39,082 bases of DNA from an uncultured Lactobacillus sp. (lineage in GTDB: Bacteria > Bacillota > Bacilli > Lactobacillales > Lactobacillaceae), in assembly GCA_910589675.1 (NCBI GenBank), contig CAJUTO010000015.1, positions 1-39,082 of the forward strand, written 5' to 3'. Position numbers and translations under genes: made by a program. Below the pieces are notes generated by a model. That model ran no database searches and was not told the origin of the DNA. It saw only the letters and a program-made list of their open reading frames with translations. This document shows positions 7,586 to 16,137 of the stretch, one piece after another (within the stretch, counting starts at the first letter, position 1; the number at the start of each line of letters is the position of its first letter).

Positions 7586-9385
7586 CTAAACCCTCATATT
7601 TTCAAGCATCCCCGGTAGAATAATAGTATAGTTCAAAATCTTGTTAGCGTAGCTAGAATTATTCTTGAAATCCTTTATTGCCTTTTTAACTTCGGGCACA
7701 TCATCGGTAATTATGCCATCAACGTGGTCATACATCAGCCTTTTTATCAAACCCGACTGATTAACCGTCCAAGCATACACCGGATGATGATGCAGATGAG
7801 CTTGCCAAATAAAATCTGAATCCAAAGTTGAGTATTCCATTGAATAGCCTTTTGCGACACTTTCAGGATAAGTGAAATTATAAGGTTGAATATATAAAAC
7901 TGGCAATTTTGGGTTGATTCGGTGTAAATTTTCAACCACTCCATAATCTAATGATTGAACTTGATAATGCCTTTCAATAATTAATTTTCCATATTTTCGA
8001 TTAAAGTATTCAAGCATCTTTTTTGAATCTTGAGGAGTAGTCTTAATTTCAATCAATAGTTTTTGATGTAGCTTTTTGGCAGCTTTCAAATATTGATCAA
8101 AGCTTGCAACTTTTCCTTCGGACCCATTTTCTTTAGCAGTTAAATGAGTCAGCTCTTTCAAAGTTAACTCGTTTGGTTTTTTATCTACGCCTGTAAGCTT
8201 CTTCAAATTTTCATCATGCATAACTACAAATTGCTTATCTTTAGTTTCATGCAAATCGATTTCGACATAATCTGGTTTAAGATGAGCTGTTTTCTTTAAA
8301 GCAGGAATAGTATTTTGGACTCCATTTTCTTCACTTACTCCTCGATGAGAAATAATCAACGGCGCTGAAAAATTTGTCCCTAAATATAAAATATTGGTTA
8401 TTGCAGCCCCCATCACTAAAACAGCAATAATTATACTACTTGTGCTAATGACAACCTTATTAGTTTGAGCTGGACGAGACTTTTCTTGAATTCCAATTGG
8501 CTTGAACAAAAAGCAAATTGCAATAACCGATGACCATATCAACACTACTTCACTGATAATCTGAATTATCGTTAAGTTAACAACCGCTATTATAAAAGAT
8601 AATTTCCTAGGAAATATGTCACACGCAAGCTGCAATAAATAAAAACTACAATAAAAGCCCAGCAGTATAATCGCAGCCAGGAAGGTTAATTCTCCTAAAC
8701 GAATTATTAACGGACGCCACAATTTACGAGTTAAATTCCAACTTTGCTTCATTGCTGGCCATGTTTTCTGTTGCTTAAATATCATCAAAGGCAAAGTTAG
8801 AATTAATCTCAATCCCAAGACTCCGATTACTAAGTAAAACAAAATTAAAATTAAAGCTAAAATCCAATTTCTAGTCATATAATCTAAGATAAAATCAGGA
8901 ATTTGAATTTTAGATAAGAGTGGCGTTCTAAATATAATACCGGCAAAAGGAATAATAAATATAAAGTAGGCAATTAAAAGAAGTAGAGAACTAACTCGTA
9001 GAGTTTTTAAGCTGATAAAAGTTTCTTTAAAGACACTAGGTAATGTAAATGTAGCCTTTTTTATATTTTTTACACCAATCAATAAAAAGGCGAATTCACT
9101 ATACACTATCAGCATCAATAAGATAAGCTCAATAATTAAAATTATAAAAATTGAAGTATGCGTGGTAATGATTATGATCACGTTTTGATAAGAAACAAAG
9201 GGAATTGCCCCGGCTTGCAGTACAAAAGTTGTCACATATCGAAATAGCGGAATCACAATAAATTGACTAATTAAATCCAAACTTAAAACCAGTAGTATAT
9301 ACTGCAATAAATGCTTCTTAAATTCGCTAGTATACACTCTAATATCTTCAAATGCGCTTTTCACTTCAATCTTCCTCGCCTTCAA
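7586..9385 (-). CDS. Membrane-anchored glycerophosphoryl diester phosphodiesterase
   Basis: 599 residues. The first about 330 residues hold eight or so hydrophobic segments (the membrane domain often found in front of this enzyme in Gram-positives). The C-terminal about 250 residues are a GDPD TIM-barrel: ISHRGVSEENGVQNT with the catalytic histidine and arginine, YVEIDLHETKDKQFVVMHDENL with the metal-binding glutamate, aspartate and the second histidine, then IEIKT and a late YAWTVN and GIITDDV. It should hydrolyse glycerophosphodiesters, possibly from phospholipid or lipoteichoic acid turnover, outside the membrane. The start is a TTG after AAGGAAGG. It has no terminator of its own before the small gene downstream. 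Confidence 0.88.
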   Translation of the reverse strand: MKARKIEVKSAFEDIRVYTSEFKKHLLQYILLVLSLDLISQFIVIPLFRYVTTFVLQAGAIPFVSYQNVIIIITTHTSIFIILIIELILLMLIVYSEFAFLLIGVKNIKKATFTLPSVFKETFISLKTLRVSSLLLLIAYFIFIIPFAGIIFRTPLLSKIQIPDFILDYMTRNWILALILILFYLVIGVLGLRLILTLPLMIFKQQKTWPAMKQSWNLTRKLWRPLIIRLGELTFLAAIILLGFYCSFYLLQLACDIFPRKLSFIIAVVNLTIIQIISEVVLIWSSVIAICFLFKPIGIQEKSRPAQTNKVVISTSSIIIAVLVMGAAITNILYLGTNFSAPLIISHRGVSEENGVQNTIPALKKTAHLKPDYVEIDLHETKDKQFVVMHDENLKKLTGVDKKPNELTLKELTHLTAKENGSEGKVASFDQYLKAAKKLHQKLLIEIKTTPQDSKKMLEYFNRKYGKLIIERHYQVQSLDYGVVENLHRINPKLPVLYIQPYNFTYPESVAKGYSMEYSTLDSDFIWQAHLHHHPVYAWTVNQSGLIKRLMYDHVDGIITDDVPEVKKAIKDFKNNSSYANKILNYTIILPGMLENMRV

Positions 9386-9405
9386 AATTCACCTTCCTTA
9401 TTTTA

Positions 9406-9434
9406 CAAAAAAAGCGCACTTCAAAGAAGTACGC
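9406..9434 (-). terminator. Terminator after the HesB-like gene
   Basis: On the minus strand GCGTACTTC-TTT-GAAGTGCGC is followed by seven T. Confidence 0.85.
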
Positions 9435-9446
9435 CTAGATTCGATT

Positions 9447-9839
9447 TTAGCAAGTTTTGCCTTCTTGCATATCCTTTTCTGTGATTTCAGATGGCTTGAA
9501 GTTAACTACCCCAACTGCCCCATCAATAATTCCACTGTCATCAGACAAGCTTAAGGTAGCATTTCTAGCATTTACTACTAAATTATCTTCTAAAAATCCT
9601 GTTTCTGCTTTAGCAGTGTAAAGGTCAAGACCTGCATTATTTTCAATTTTAATATCATAATCTGGATCTTTTTCGTCTAATACTACAAACTCAAAGTTTG
9701 CTCCAATCGTACAAGTCCCACCTTGCTTGGAGTATTTAGTAGAACCATCATTCAAAGCCAAGAGAACAACTTGACCATCTTTAACATGCTTTTTAATGAT
9801 TTCTGCAGCATCATCTTTAATGTTCATTTTTAAATCCAT
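9447..9839 (-). CDS. HesB/IscA-like iron-sulfur biosynthesis family protein
   Basis: 130 residues, consistent with the short HesB-like family of Firmicutes (YqkB-type). Visible features are a NIKDDAAEIIKKHV helix, a beta-rich core and a C-terminal GKTC with a terminal cysteine; another cysteine lies in GGTCTIGANF. The classical IscA pattern of three cysteines (C-x-n-CGC) is not present, so a role as an iron-sulfur carrier is not certain. The gene is a single unit with its own terminator. The start at 9839 follows AAGGGG; an internal ATG five codons on is an alternative. Confidence 0.65.
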   Translation of the reverse strand: MDLKMNIKDDAAEIIKKHVKDGQVVLLALNDGSTKYSKQGGTCTIGANFEFVVLDEKDPDYDIKIENNAGLDLYTAKAETGFLEDNLVVNARNATLSLSDDSGIIDGAVGVVNFKPSEITEKDMQEGKTC

Positions 9840-10027
9840 AATTTTACCCCTTCTTAATTAAACATCTTAAGAAAAATATACCAACTAACCCCCATTTGCA
9901 CAATTTATCTGCTCAAAATACCAAACTATTTACTTTTTCTAAAATTTATTATTGCAAGCACCGCTAAAAAGGCTCAAAATGGTAAATAGAGTTTTTGGAC
10001 GATTGTAATACGTGAGGGGGACCTTTT

Positions 10028-11128
10028 ATGACCGTCTTAAAGAATATTGCTAAAGACAGAATTTTACAAATTACCGTACTGATAACAGTCGTCAGTCTTT
10101 TTTTTGCGCGACCAAGATTTGAAGATATTAACTTTCATACTTTATATTCAGTTGCTGCAATGCTGACAATTATTCAAATCTATGCTTATTTGCATGTGCT
10201 TGATGTACTTGCCTATAAACTCACTAGTATCGCTGATAATACTCGAAAGCTAAACATGTTGTTTACTCTTTTGGCAGTAATTTCAGGGATGTTCCTAGGC
10301 AATGACATTACAGCCCTAACCTTAATTCCATTATATTTAAATATTGCTAAAAAATATGAATTACCACAAATTTTACCAGTTACTTTAATTGGAATGGGAG
10401 CCAACATTGGGGCTGCCTTTACTCCGTGGGGAAATCCTCACAACATTTTCCTGGTAAGTAGATACGATGTTAACGCTGTGCAATTTTTTGCATGGTCTGT
10501 TTCTTATTTAGTTGCGTCACTAATCATTCTGGGTATCGTCTTTGTCTTTATCCCCAAAGAAAAGATCCCTGTCCAAAAAACTGAAAGTATTAAAATTAGC
10601 TGGCGTCCAACTTTAATCACTACTGCTGTATTCATCTTTTTCTTTTTTGGTGTGTTCAGAATCGTTAACATTGTATGGCCAATGCTTATTTCTATTCTTT
10701 TGGCCCTCCTTATTAATCCACGCATCATGCTTAAAATTGACTACGCATTGCTATTAACTTTTACTGGATTCTTTATCTTTATTAGTGATATCCAACAAAT
10801 TCCAGCACTTGTAGGAGCAATTCATATGATGGTTCACTCAGAAACTTCAACTTACTTTGCTTCTATTCTTTCCAGTCAAATTATGAGTAACGTTCCTTCA
10901 ACTATTTTAGTTGGTAAGTTTACTACATACGTTGAAGCTTTATTCTTAGGATCAAACATCGGTGGTTTTGGTTCTCCAATCGGTTCAATGGCTAACATGC
11001 TAGTTTTAAAGACTTTCAACCAACACGCTAGTGTAAGCAAAGGGAAATTCTTCAAAGAATGGATTGTGATGCAATTCGTTGGATTAATTATCTTAACCGC
11101 AGTTGGTTGGTTGCTTCTTAAAATCTAA
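10028..11128 (+). CDS. Anion permease of the ArsB/SLC13-like (citrate transporter) superfamily
   Basis: 366 residues with about ten hydrophobic helices. Repeated family-type segments are seen: FLGNDITALTLIPL (a ND-T motif) near residue 97, IGMGANIGAAFTPWGNPHN near 122-140, and in the second half LSSQIMSNVPSTILVGKFT and LFLGSNIGGFGSPIGSMAN. The paired GxNxG...GNP/GSPIG loops are the substrate-binding hairpins of this superfamily. The substrate cannot be read from sequence. The start follows TGAGGGGGA at 7 bases, and a clean terminator follows. Confidence 0.78.
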   Translation: MTVLKNIAKDRILQITVLITVVSLFFARPRFEDINFHTLYSVAAMLTIIQIYAYLHVLDVLAYKLTSIADNTRKLNMLFTLLAVISGMFLGNDITALTLIPLYLNIAKKYELPQILPVTLIGMGANIGAAFTPWGNPHNIFLVSRYDVNAVQFFAWSVSYLVASLIILGIVFVFIPKEKIPVQKTESIKISWRPTLITTAVFIFFFFGVFRIVNIVWPMLISILLALLINPRIMLKIDYALLLTFTGFFIFISDIQQIPALVGAIHMMVHSETSTYFASILSSQIMSNVPSTILVGKFTTYVEALFLGSNIGGFGSPIGSMANMLVLKTFNQHASVSKGKFFKEWIVMQFVGLIILTAVGWLLLKI

Positions 11129-11136
11129 TTTTCACT

Positions 11137-11164
11137 AAAGATGCTGATTTTAGCATCTTTTTTG
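11137..11164 (+). terminator. Terminator after the anion permease
   Basis: AAGATGCT-GATTTT-AGCATCTT followed by T residues. Confidence 0.85.
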
Positions 11165-11229
11165 ATTGCGGAAAATTTCTAAAATTAGTAAAATCTAAAT
11201 AATACTTTTACCGTAACGGAGGGAACGCA

Positions 11230-11790
11230 ATGTCACCATTATTATGGATAATTTTAATTATTGTAGTCTTAGTGATTGCAATTTATATTACAGCTTACAA
11301 CGGTTTGCAAAGAGCTAAAATCTACACTGAAGAAAGTTGGAGCCAAATCGACGTTCAATTAAAACGCCGTAACGATTTAATTCCTAACTTAGTAGAAACC
11401 GTTAAAGGCTATGCCAAACATGAAAGTGAAACTTTTGAAAAGGTTGTTCAATTAAGAAACCAGTTAACTCAAATTCCTGCTGATAATCATGAGGAAACTT
11501 TGAAGGTTTCTAACGAAATTACCGATTCACTTAAAACTATTTTTGCCTTATCAGAAAACTACCCTGATTTAAAGGCCAACGAAAACTTCTTGAAACTTCA
11601 AGAAGAATTAACCAACACCGAAAATAAGATTGCATATTCACGTCAGCTTTACAATTCAAGTGCTGCTCAATACGACCAACGTCTTTTAACTTTTCCATCT
11701 AATATTGTGGCTAAAATTCACGGTTTCAAGAAAGTTGATTACCTTGAAACACCTCAAGAAGAAAAAGAAGTGCCAAAGGTTAAGTTTTAA
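11230..11790 (+). CDS. lemA: LemA family protein
   Basis: 186 residues. A single N-terminal membrane helix (about 2-24) is followed by YNGLQRAKIYTEESWSQIDVQLKRRNDLIPNLVETVKGYAKHE, the LemA signature, and long alpha-helical segments ending FPSNIVAKIHGFKKVDYLE. LemA proteins are membrane-anchored helical bundles of poorly defined function, very often encoded next to HtpX, as here, 2 bases upstream. The start has GGAGGG at 5-6 bases. The pair is probably an envelope-stress or protein-quality unit. Confidence 0.93.
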   Translation: MSPLLWIILIIVVLVIAIYITAYNGLQRAKIYTEESWSQIDVQLKRRNDLIPNLVETVKGYAKHESETFEKVVQLRNQLTQIPADNHEETLKVSNEITDSLKTIFALSENYPDLKANENFLKLQEELTNTENKIAYSRQLYNSSAAQYDQRLLTFPSNIVAKIHGFKKVDYLETPQEEKEVPKVKF

Positions 11791-11792
11791 AG

Positions 11793-12683
11793 ATGTTATA
11801 CCAACAAATTGCACGTAATAAGCGTAAAACTGCGATTATTATGGTTCTTTTTGTGATAATTTTAACCTTAGTTGGGGCCGGATTAGGTTATATGTTTAGT
11901 AATTCTCCCTATGGGGGAATTATTATTGCTTTTCTAGGAAGCCTCATCTATTTATTCATTGTCATGCAAAATCCTGCCAATATGGTGATGAGTTTAAATC
12001 ATGCCCAAGAAATCCATGAACAAGACAATCCAGAGTTATGGCATATTGTCGAAGATATGGCGATGGTAGGACGTGTTCCAATGCCTAGAGTGTTTATTAT
12101 TGATGATCCTAGTCCTAACGCCTTTGCGACTGGAAGAGACCCAGATCATAGCGCTGTGGCCGTTACAAGCGGTCTATTGAATATGATGAATCGTGAAGAG
12201 CTAGAGGGCGTTTTAGGGCATGAAATTTCACATATAAGAAACTATGATATTCGCATTTCAACAATTGCTGTAGTACTGGTCGGAGTCATTTCTTTTATTT
12301 CAGGAATGGCTAGTCGGTGGATTTGGTGGGGTGGCGGTCGAAGCCGCAATGATGACGAAGAAGACAACAACGCTTTTGCAATGATTATTAGAGTAGTCGC
12401 AATCTTATTCGTCTTGATTTTAGGACCATTGTCAGCGTCGCTAGCTCAAATGGCCCTCTCACGCAATCGAGAATACTTAGCCGATGCTAGTTCCGTAGAG
12501 TTAACCAGAAATCCACAGGGGTTAATTTCTGCTTTAGAAAAAATCGAAGGCAGTCAGCCAATGAAACAAGCCGATCGTTCAAGTAGTGGGATGTATATTG
12601 AAAATCCATTCAAACATAACGGAAGTTTATTTGATACGCATCCCCCAACAGCTGATAGAATTGCACGTCTTGAAAAAATGTAG
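11793..12683 (+). CDS. htpX: Membrane zinc metalloprotease HtpX
   Basis: 296 residues, normal length. Two N-terminal membrane helices (about 15-33 and 40-58) precede the M48 protease domain with HEISH at residues 143-147 (zinc ligands and catalytic glutamate), two more hydrophobic segments (about 156-175 and 193-215), and SRNREYLADASSVELTR with the third zinc ligand (glutamate in EYLADA). It degrades misfolded membrane proteins. It starts 2 bases after lemA and forms an operon with it. Confidence 0.95.
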   Translation: MLYQQIARNKRKTAIIMVLFVIILTLVGAGLGYMFSNSPYGGIIIAFLGSLIYLFIVMQNPANMVMSLNHAQEIHEQDNPELWHIVEDMAMVGRVPMPRVFIIDDPSPNAFATGRDPDHSAVAVTSGLLNMMNREELEGVLGHEISHIRNYDIRISTIAVVLVGVISFISGMASRWIWWGGGRSRNDDEEDNNAFAMIIRVVAILFVLILGPLSASLAQMALSRNREYLADASSVELTRNPQGLISALEKIEGSQPMKQADRSSSGMYIENPFKHNGSLFDTHPPTADRIARLEKM

Positions 12684-12684
12684 G

Positions 12685-12735
12685 AAAAAGCACCTAAGAA
12701 TCTTTATTAACAATTGACTCTTAGGTGCTTTTTAT
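12685..12735 (+). terminator. Terminator of lemA-htpX
   Basis: AAAGCACCTAAGA pairs with TCTTAGGTGCTTT across a 20-base loop, followed by T residues. Confidence 0.85.
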
Positions 12736-12866
12736 TATTCTTCTAAAAAATAATGTTGTTTGAACGATAACCAAATTAAAATATTCCGCAAAGGATTTTA
12801 CTTCACTTAATTCTACTAATAAATATTGAACCTCTATTTAACACTAGCACATTATCATTTCCATAT

Positions 12867-14076
12867 TCATTTTCTCGCTACTTTTACTACTTCCAATATA
12901 ATTAATACCATTATCAAGGCGACCAACCCGTTTACAAAAAACAATAGTTTGTAATCTATCATTTCAATCAAAGCGCTATAAGTTAGTATTCCCAGAGGAG
13001 TAAGAAATTGGACTATAGTATATAAATATGTATTGACCTGACCCAAATTTTCTCTAGGTACTACCGATTGAATATATGTAAAGAATGGGGGGGTCTGCTA
13101 ATCCATTTAGCAATCCTAAAACTAATTCAAATATTGCAAAAATAATTATTGTATTTATTGAAGAGAATTTTAAACATATTCCTAAAATAGCTAACGCTCC
13201 AAAATTTAAGAAATATATTTTTTTCACTACTTTTAATTGACTCTTAAAAGTAATTAGAGTTATAAAGACTCCTCCTAGAAATACTCCCCAAGAAAAAAGT
13301 CCCTGTAAATTTCCACTCACTTCAGTTGATTTATCCAATTTATTCACTATTACGTAGGGAACTCCAATTTGCATTAAGGCATTCATAAAATTTGAAATTA
13401 TAGCAAAAAAACCAAATATTACTATTTCTCTATAATTTTTGAAAAAATCTATTTTTTGAGTAGACTTAGTAATTCTCTTTACATTCGAGGAATCATTACC
13501 AAACGGTGTAATATAGACCATTAATAAAGTTAAAAGCTCCGTAATAATTTCTATACAAATTATGTAATTAAAATCTATTTTTGCTACTAAAACACCAGCA
13601 ATTGGAGCCGATATAATGCTTGCAACCGAATTACTCATTGTTTGTATGGAATTCAAACGTTGATGGTAATTTTCATCAACCATTTCTGGAGTAGAAGATA
13701 AATATGTCAAGGTAAAAAATCGGGCACAAATTTCAGAAAAACTTATAAAAATTACTGCTACAACATATAAATATCTTGTATTTAATTCATTAAATACTAT
13801 TAAAAATAAGACAATTACTATTATTAATGCAATTTCCGAAAATATAGCTACTTTTTTATGGTCACTTCTATCAATTACTCGCCCTGTAATTGGAGATAGC
13901 AAGATACCAATTATAGGGCCTACAAATAAACTCGTTCCGTAACTAAAAGCGGAACCCGTAACTTTTAATAAGTAAAGAGACAAAGCATAAACAAAAATTG
14001 ACGCTCCCAACGCATTTATAAATGATGTTGTCCCAACTTTAAATAATTGTCTTCTATTAATTTTTGCTGAGTACAT
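12867..14076 (-). pseudogene. MFS drug/peptide transporter broken by a frameshift at a C7 run
   Basis: The open frame from ATG 14076 (GGGAGG upstream) gives 340 residues of a 12-helix-type MFS exporter and ends at 13054 with a short foreign tail after ...LNGLADPP. At 13087-13093 the coding strand has seven C in a row. With six C the reading continues FFTYIQSVVPREN, LGQVNTYLYTIVQFLTPLG, then two more membrane helices and a lysine/arginine end at TGA 12867, giving the missing C-terminus. The gene is therefore full length in DNA but out of frame. This may be natural phase variation, a fixed mutation or a read error. Residues 20-330 contain SPITGRVIDRSDHKK, the usual MFS loop 2-3 motif. Its neighbour, an Rgg-type regulator, is also broken. 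Confidence 0.85.
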
Positions 14077-14096
14077 AGTACCTCCCTAATTTTATT

Positions 14097-14129
14097 AAAA
14101 AAGATAAGTCAATTTTGACTTATCTTTTT
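14097..14129 (-). terminator. Perfect hairpin between a gene fragment and the broken MFS gene
   Basis: AAAAAGATAAGTCAA-TT-TTGACTTATCTTTTT is perfectly symmetrical and bears a T-run on both strands. It would end transcription coming from the fragment upstream, before the MFS gene. Confidence 0.75.
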
Positions 14130-14131
14130 AA

Positions 14132-14251
14132 TTAACTATCCTTTCTATCAATTAAATGATGGATTCTTGTTTCGTACTCTGCTTTAAAGTTCTCCCATAC
14201 TTTTTCAGCTTGGTTTACATCATCTAATTTTTCTTTTTCATAATAATCTAG
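14132..14251 (-). pseudogene. C-terminal fragment of an unknown gene
   Basis: About 37 codons on the minus strand read YEKEKLDDVNQAEKVWENFK and continue AEYETRIHHLIDRKDS before TAA 14132. An in-frame TAG lies just upstream and there is no start codon or ribosome site, so this is the tail of a gene that has otherwise been lost. It lies between the broken regulator and the broken transporter. I do not recognise the family. Confidence 0.5.
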
Positions 14252-14356
14252 TATCTAACAATTTTATTAATTAGTTAATTTTATATTATTTGATTATCAC
14301 ATTTCTTTAATATTTTGTCAATAGTTATAATACTAGACTATTACAAATAAGTCTTA

Positions 14357-14373
14357 TTTTGTATAATACAAAA
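14357..14373. promoter_or_regulatory. 17-bp perfect palindrome, possible operator
   Basis: TTTTGTATAATACAAAA is a perfect palindrome around a central A in the gap between the gene fragment and the regulator remnant. In such AT-rich DNA it could be chance; TATAAT within it could also be a -10 element. Confidence 0.3.
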
Positions 14374-14420
14374 TTAATAAAATAAAGTGAGGCAATAACC
14401 ACACTGATTGATTATTTTTT

Positions 14421-14895
14421 CTATTTTTTTACTATCTGCAATCTTATAGTTAAAAAAGCCTTGTAATAATCACCTATAAGTTTATATAAAGACATTTTTT
14501 CTCTAGAGGGTAATTGACACAAATAATTTACAACTTCCTTTACTTGTGGAGACATATCATCAAAAGTTGTATGTCTTTTTTATAAATAAACAAATAATTA
14601 TTAAATATATTCAAATATATTTTTAACAAATAATCCATATTTACATTATTTTCCTTTATATTACTAAGCAATTGATTTATAAAGAAATCTAATCTTTCTT
14701 CCTCCCATAAAATCATTGTGCTCTCTAACAACTTCAATGAATCAGTAATAATTGAATTAACATATTTGCACTAATATAACTTTTATCACTCTCTACCCGT
14801 GCATAATAAGATCGACTCATAATATCCCCACACATTTCTTTTTGAGTCAATCCGAGCTCACTTCTTATTTTTTTTAAGGCTTCTCCAATCGTCAT
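14421..14895 (-). pseudogene. Decayed Rgg/MutR-type regulator
   Basis: From ATG 14895 (GGAGGA upstream) the frame reads MTIGEALKKIRSELGLTQKE and continues MCGDIMSRSYYARVESDKSYISANM, a typical N-terminal helix-turn-helix of Rgg regulators. It then shifts frame into ...VNSIITDSLKLLESTMILWE and again, near 14580, into DDMSPQVKEVVNYLCQLPSR, ending at TAG 14421. All three pieces together make about 158 codons where an intact Rgg has about 280, so about 120 internal codons are also missing. The intact relative at 29761-30612 shares the start MTIGE(A/L)LK. An open frame at 14540-14737 is only the middle piece. Confidence 0.7.
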
Positions 14896-14914
14896 ATTTT
14901 CCTCCTAACAAATA

Positions 14915-14938
14915 AAGTTCAGCCTATATGCTGAACTT
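14915..14938 (-). terminator. Terminator after the AraC-type regulator
   Basis: AAGTTCAGC-CTATAT-GCTGAACTT; on the minus strand it is followed by TTATTTG, a modest T tract. Confidence 0.6.
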
Positions 14939-14942
14939 ACTA

Positions 14943-15884
14943 TCATTTCAAATTAATCTTAGCTTGAGCAAAGAGCTCATCTCGCATTACTGCTGGCGTC
15001 ATATGGTAATATTCATTGAACTTCTTATAGAAGAATGACTTACTTGAATATCCTACTCGTGAAATAATCTCCTTTAAGGAAATATCTGGCTGAGCTAACA
15101 AGTCCTTAGCTTCACGCATGCGTCTTTCATCAACATGATCCACAAAGCTCTTTCCAGTCTTTTGCTTAACCATATTAGAAAAGTAATTCGGATTAAAACC
15201 AAAATAGCGCGCAGTTTTAGCCAAAGTAATATCTACAAAGTGATTATCAATATACTCATCTAGTGCCGCTTTTTCAAATTTAGTCTTATCCAGACTAACT
15301 GGCGTAACAAGCTTTTGATTTCTAATTGAGACAATTAACATTATTGTCAACTCTGCGCCAATCAATGCCCGAATAAAAAGTTCATTTCCAAGATAGCCAT
15401 CAATGATATGATGCATTACTTGGGTAGGGCGTGTCATCGCATTATTTTTTAGCCAAAGTACATGCTCATTTTCTAAGCTATCACTAATTCCCTCAATAAC
15501 TTTCTGCTCAGCTTCACTCTTACAAGCAAGATCTCTAAAGAACTTTTTATACCTAAAGCCTGGTTGAAATTTCAATTTAACTAGTACTGCATCACGCGTT
15601 TGACGCATCACTTCATACTGATAATTTTCAGTAAGAAGAAGCACATTTCCAACTTTAAGCTCAATTATCTTTTGACCGCTTTTAATTGTAATTTGGCCAC
15701 TAATCACAAACAAGATAGTTGAAACATCCATCTTATATTGATGGACACCATAGTTATGATTTTCAAGGTAGAGTGTAAACAGATCAAAATTTTCATTACC
15801 AGCTTTTAATTTGATCTCACTTTGATTCCCTTTATTGGCTTTTAAAACGCTGGTGAGATATTGATCCAAATCAACTGTTGCCAT
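14943..15884 (-). CDS. AraC-family transcriptional regulator with N-terminal cupin domain
   Basis: 313 residues. Residues about 30-115 look like a cupin sensor (YKMDVSTILFVISGQITIKSG, KVGNVLLLTENYQYEVM). Residues about 205-305 are the double helix-turn-helix: the first helix pair in LDEYIDNHFVDITLAKTARYFGFNPNYFSNMVKQKTGKSF, then VDHVDERRMREAKDLLAQPDISLKEIISRVGYSSKSFFYKKFNEYYHMTP with the usual GY-S-x-S-F-x-K-F signature. Such proteins often control sugar use; no sugar gene lies next to it, so its target is unknown. The start is ATG 15884 with AGGAAGG upstream. It lies divergent from the TPP-controlled operon. Confidence 0.9.
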   Translation of the reverse strand: MATVDLDQYLTSVLKANKGNQSEIKLKAGNENFDLFTLYLENHNYGVHQYKMDVSTILFVISGQITIKSGQKIIELKVGNVLLLTENYQYEVMRQTRDAVLVKLKFQPGFRYKKFFRDLACKSEAEQKVIEGISDSLENEHVLWLKNNAMTRPTQVMHHIIDGYLGNELFIRALIGAELTIMLIVSIRNQKLVTPVSLDKTKFEKAALDEYIDNHFVDITLAKTARYFGFNPNYFSNMVKQKTGKSFVDHVDERRMREAKDLLAQPDISLKEIISRVGYSSKSFFYKKFNEYYHMTPAVMRDELFAQAKINLK

Positions 15885-16017
15885 ATGCCCACCTTCCTAT
15901 TAACATAATGAAAACACTATAATCCTATTATAAAGCAAAAGCGAATATAATTATACGTAAGAGCTTACATTATTGTAAAATAGACATTTAAAAGCTTTTC
16001 TTGTAGAATGAAAAGCA

Positions 16018-16083
16018 ATTGGGGTGCTAATTGGCTGAGAAATACCCATCGAACCTGAATCTAGGTAATTCTAGCGCAGGGAA
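16018..16083 (+). promoter_or_regulatory. TPP riboswitch (THI-box)
   Basis: The aptamer core is clear: GGGGTGC, GGCTGAGA, ATACCC, GAACCTGA, then a short variable stem CTAGGTAATTCTAG and GCGCAGGGAAA. The loops and the closing helix order fit the THI-box consensus. With thiamine pyrophosphate bound, the terminator at 16098-16121 should form and the operon be switched off. Confidence 0.93.
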
Positions 16084-16097
16084 AATGTAATGTTTTG

Positions 16098-16121
16098 TGC
16101 ACCTTCTAGGTGCTTTTTTTA
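16098..16121 (+). terminator. Regulated terminator of the TPP riboswitch
   Basis: GCACCTTCTAGGTGC followed by seven T. The ATG at 16090 overlaps this hairpin and so is not the start of the next gene. Confidence 0.88.
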
Positions 16122-16137
16122 TTTTGGAAATATATTC

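Noticed and set aside
14540-14737. Open frame of 65 codons
   Set aside because: It is the middle piece of the decayed Rgg gene and has no ribosome site of its own.
16090-16137. Longer N-terminus for the ECF ATPase
   Set aside because: The ATG overlaps the TPP-riboswitch terminator, and cassette homology starts at MITIKNLTF.
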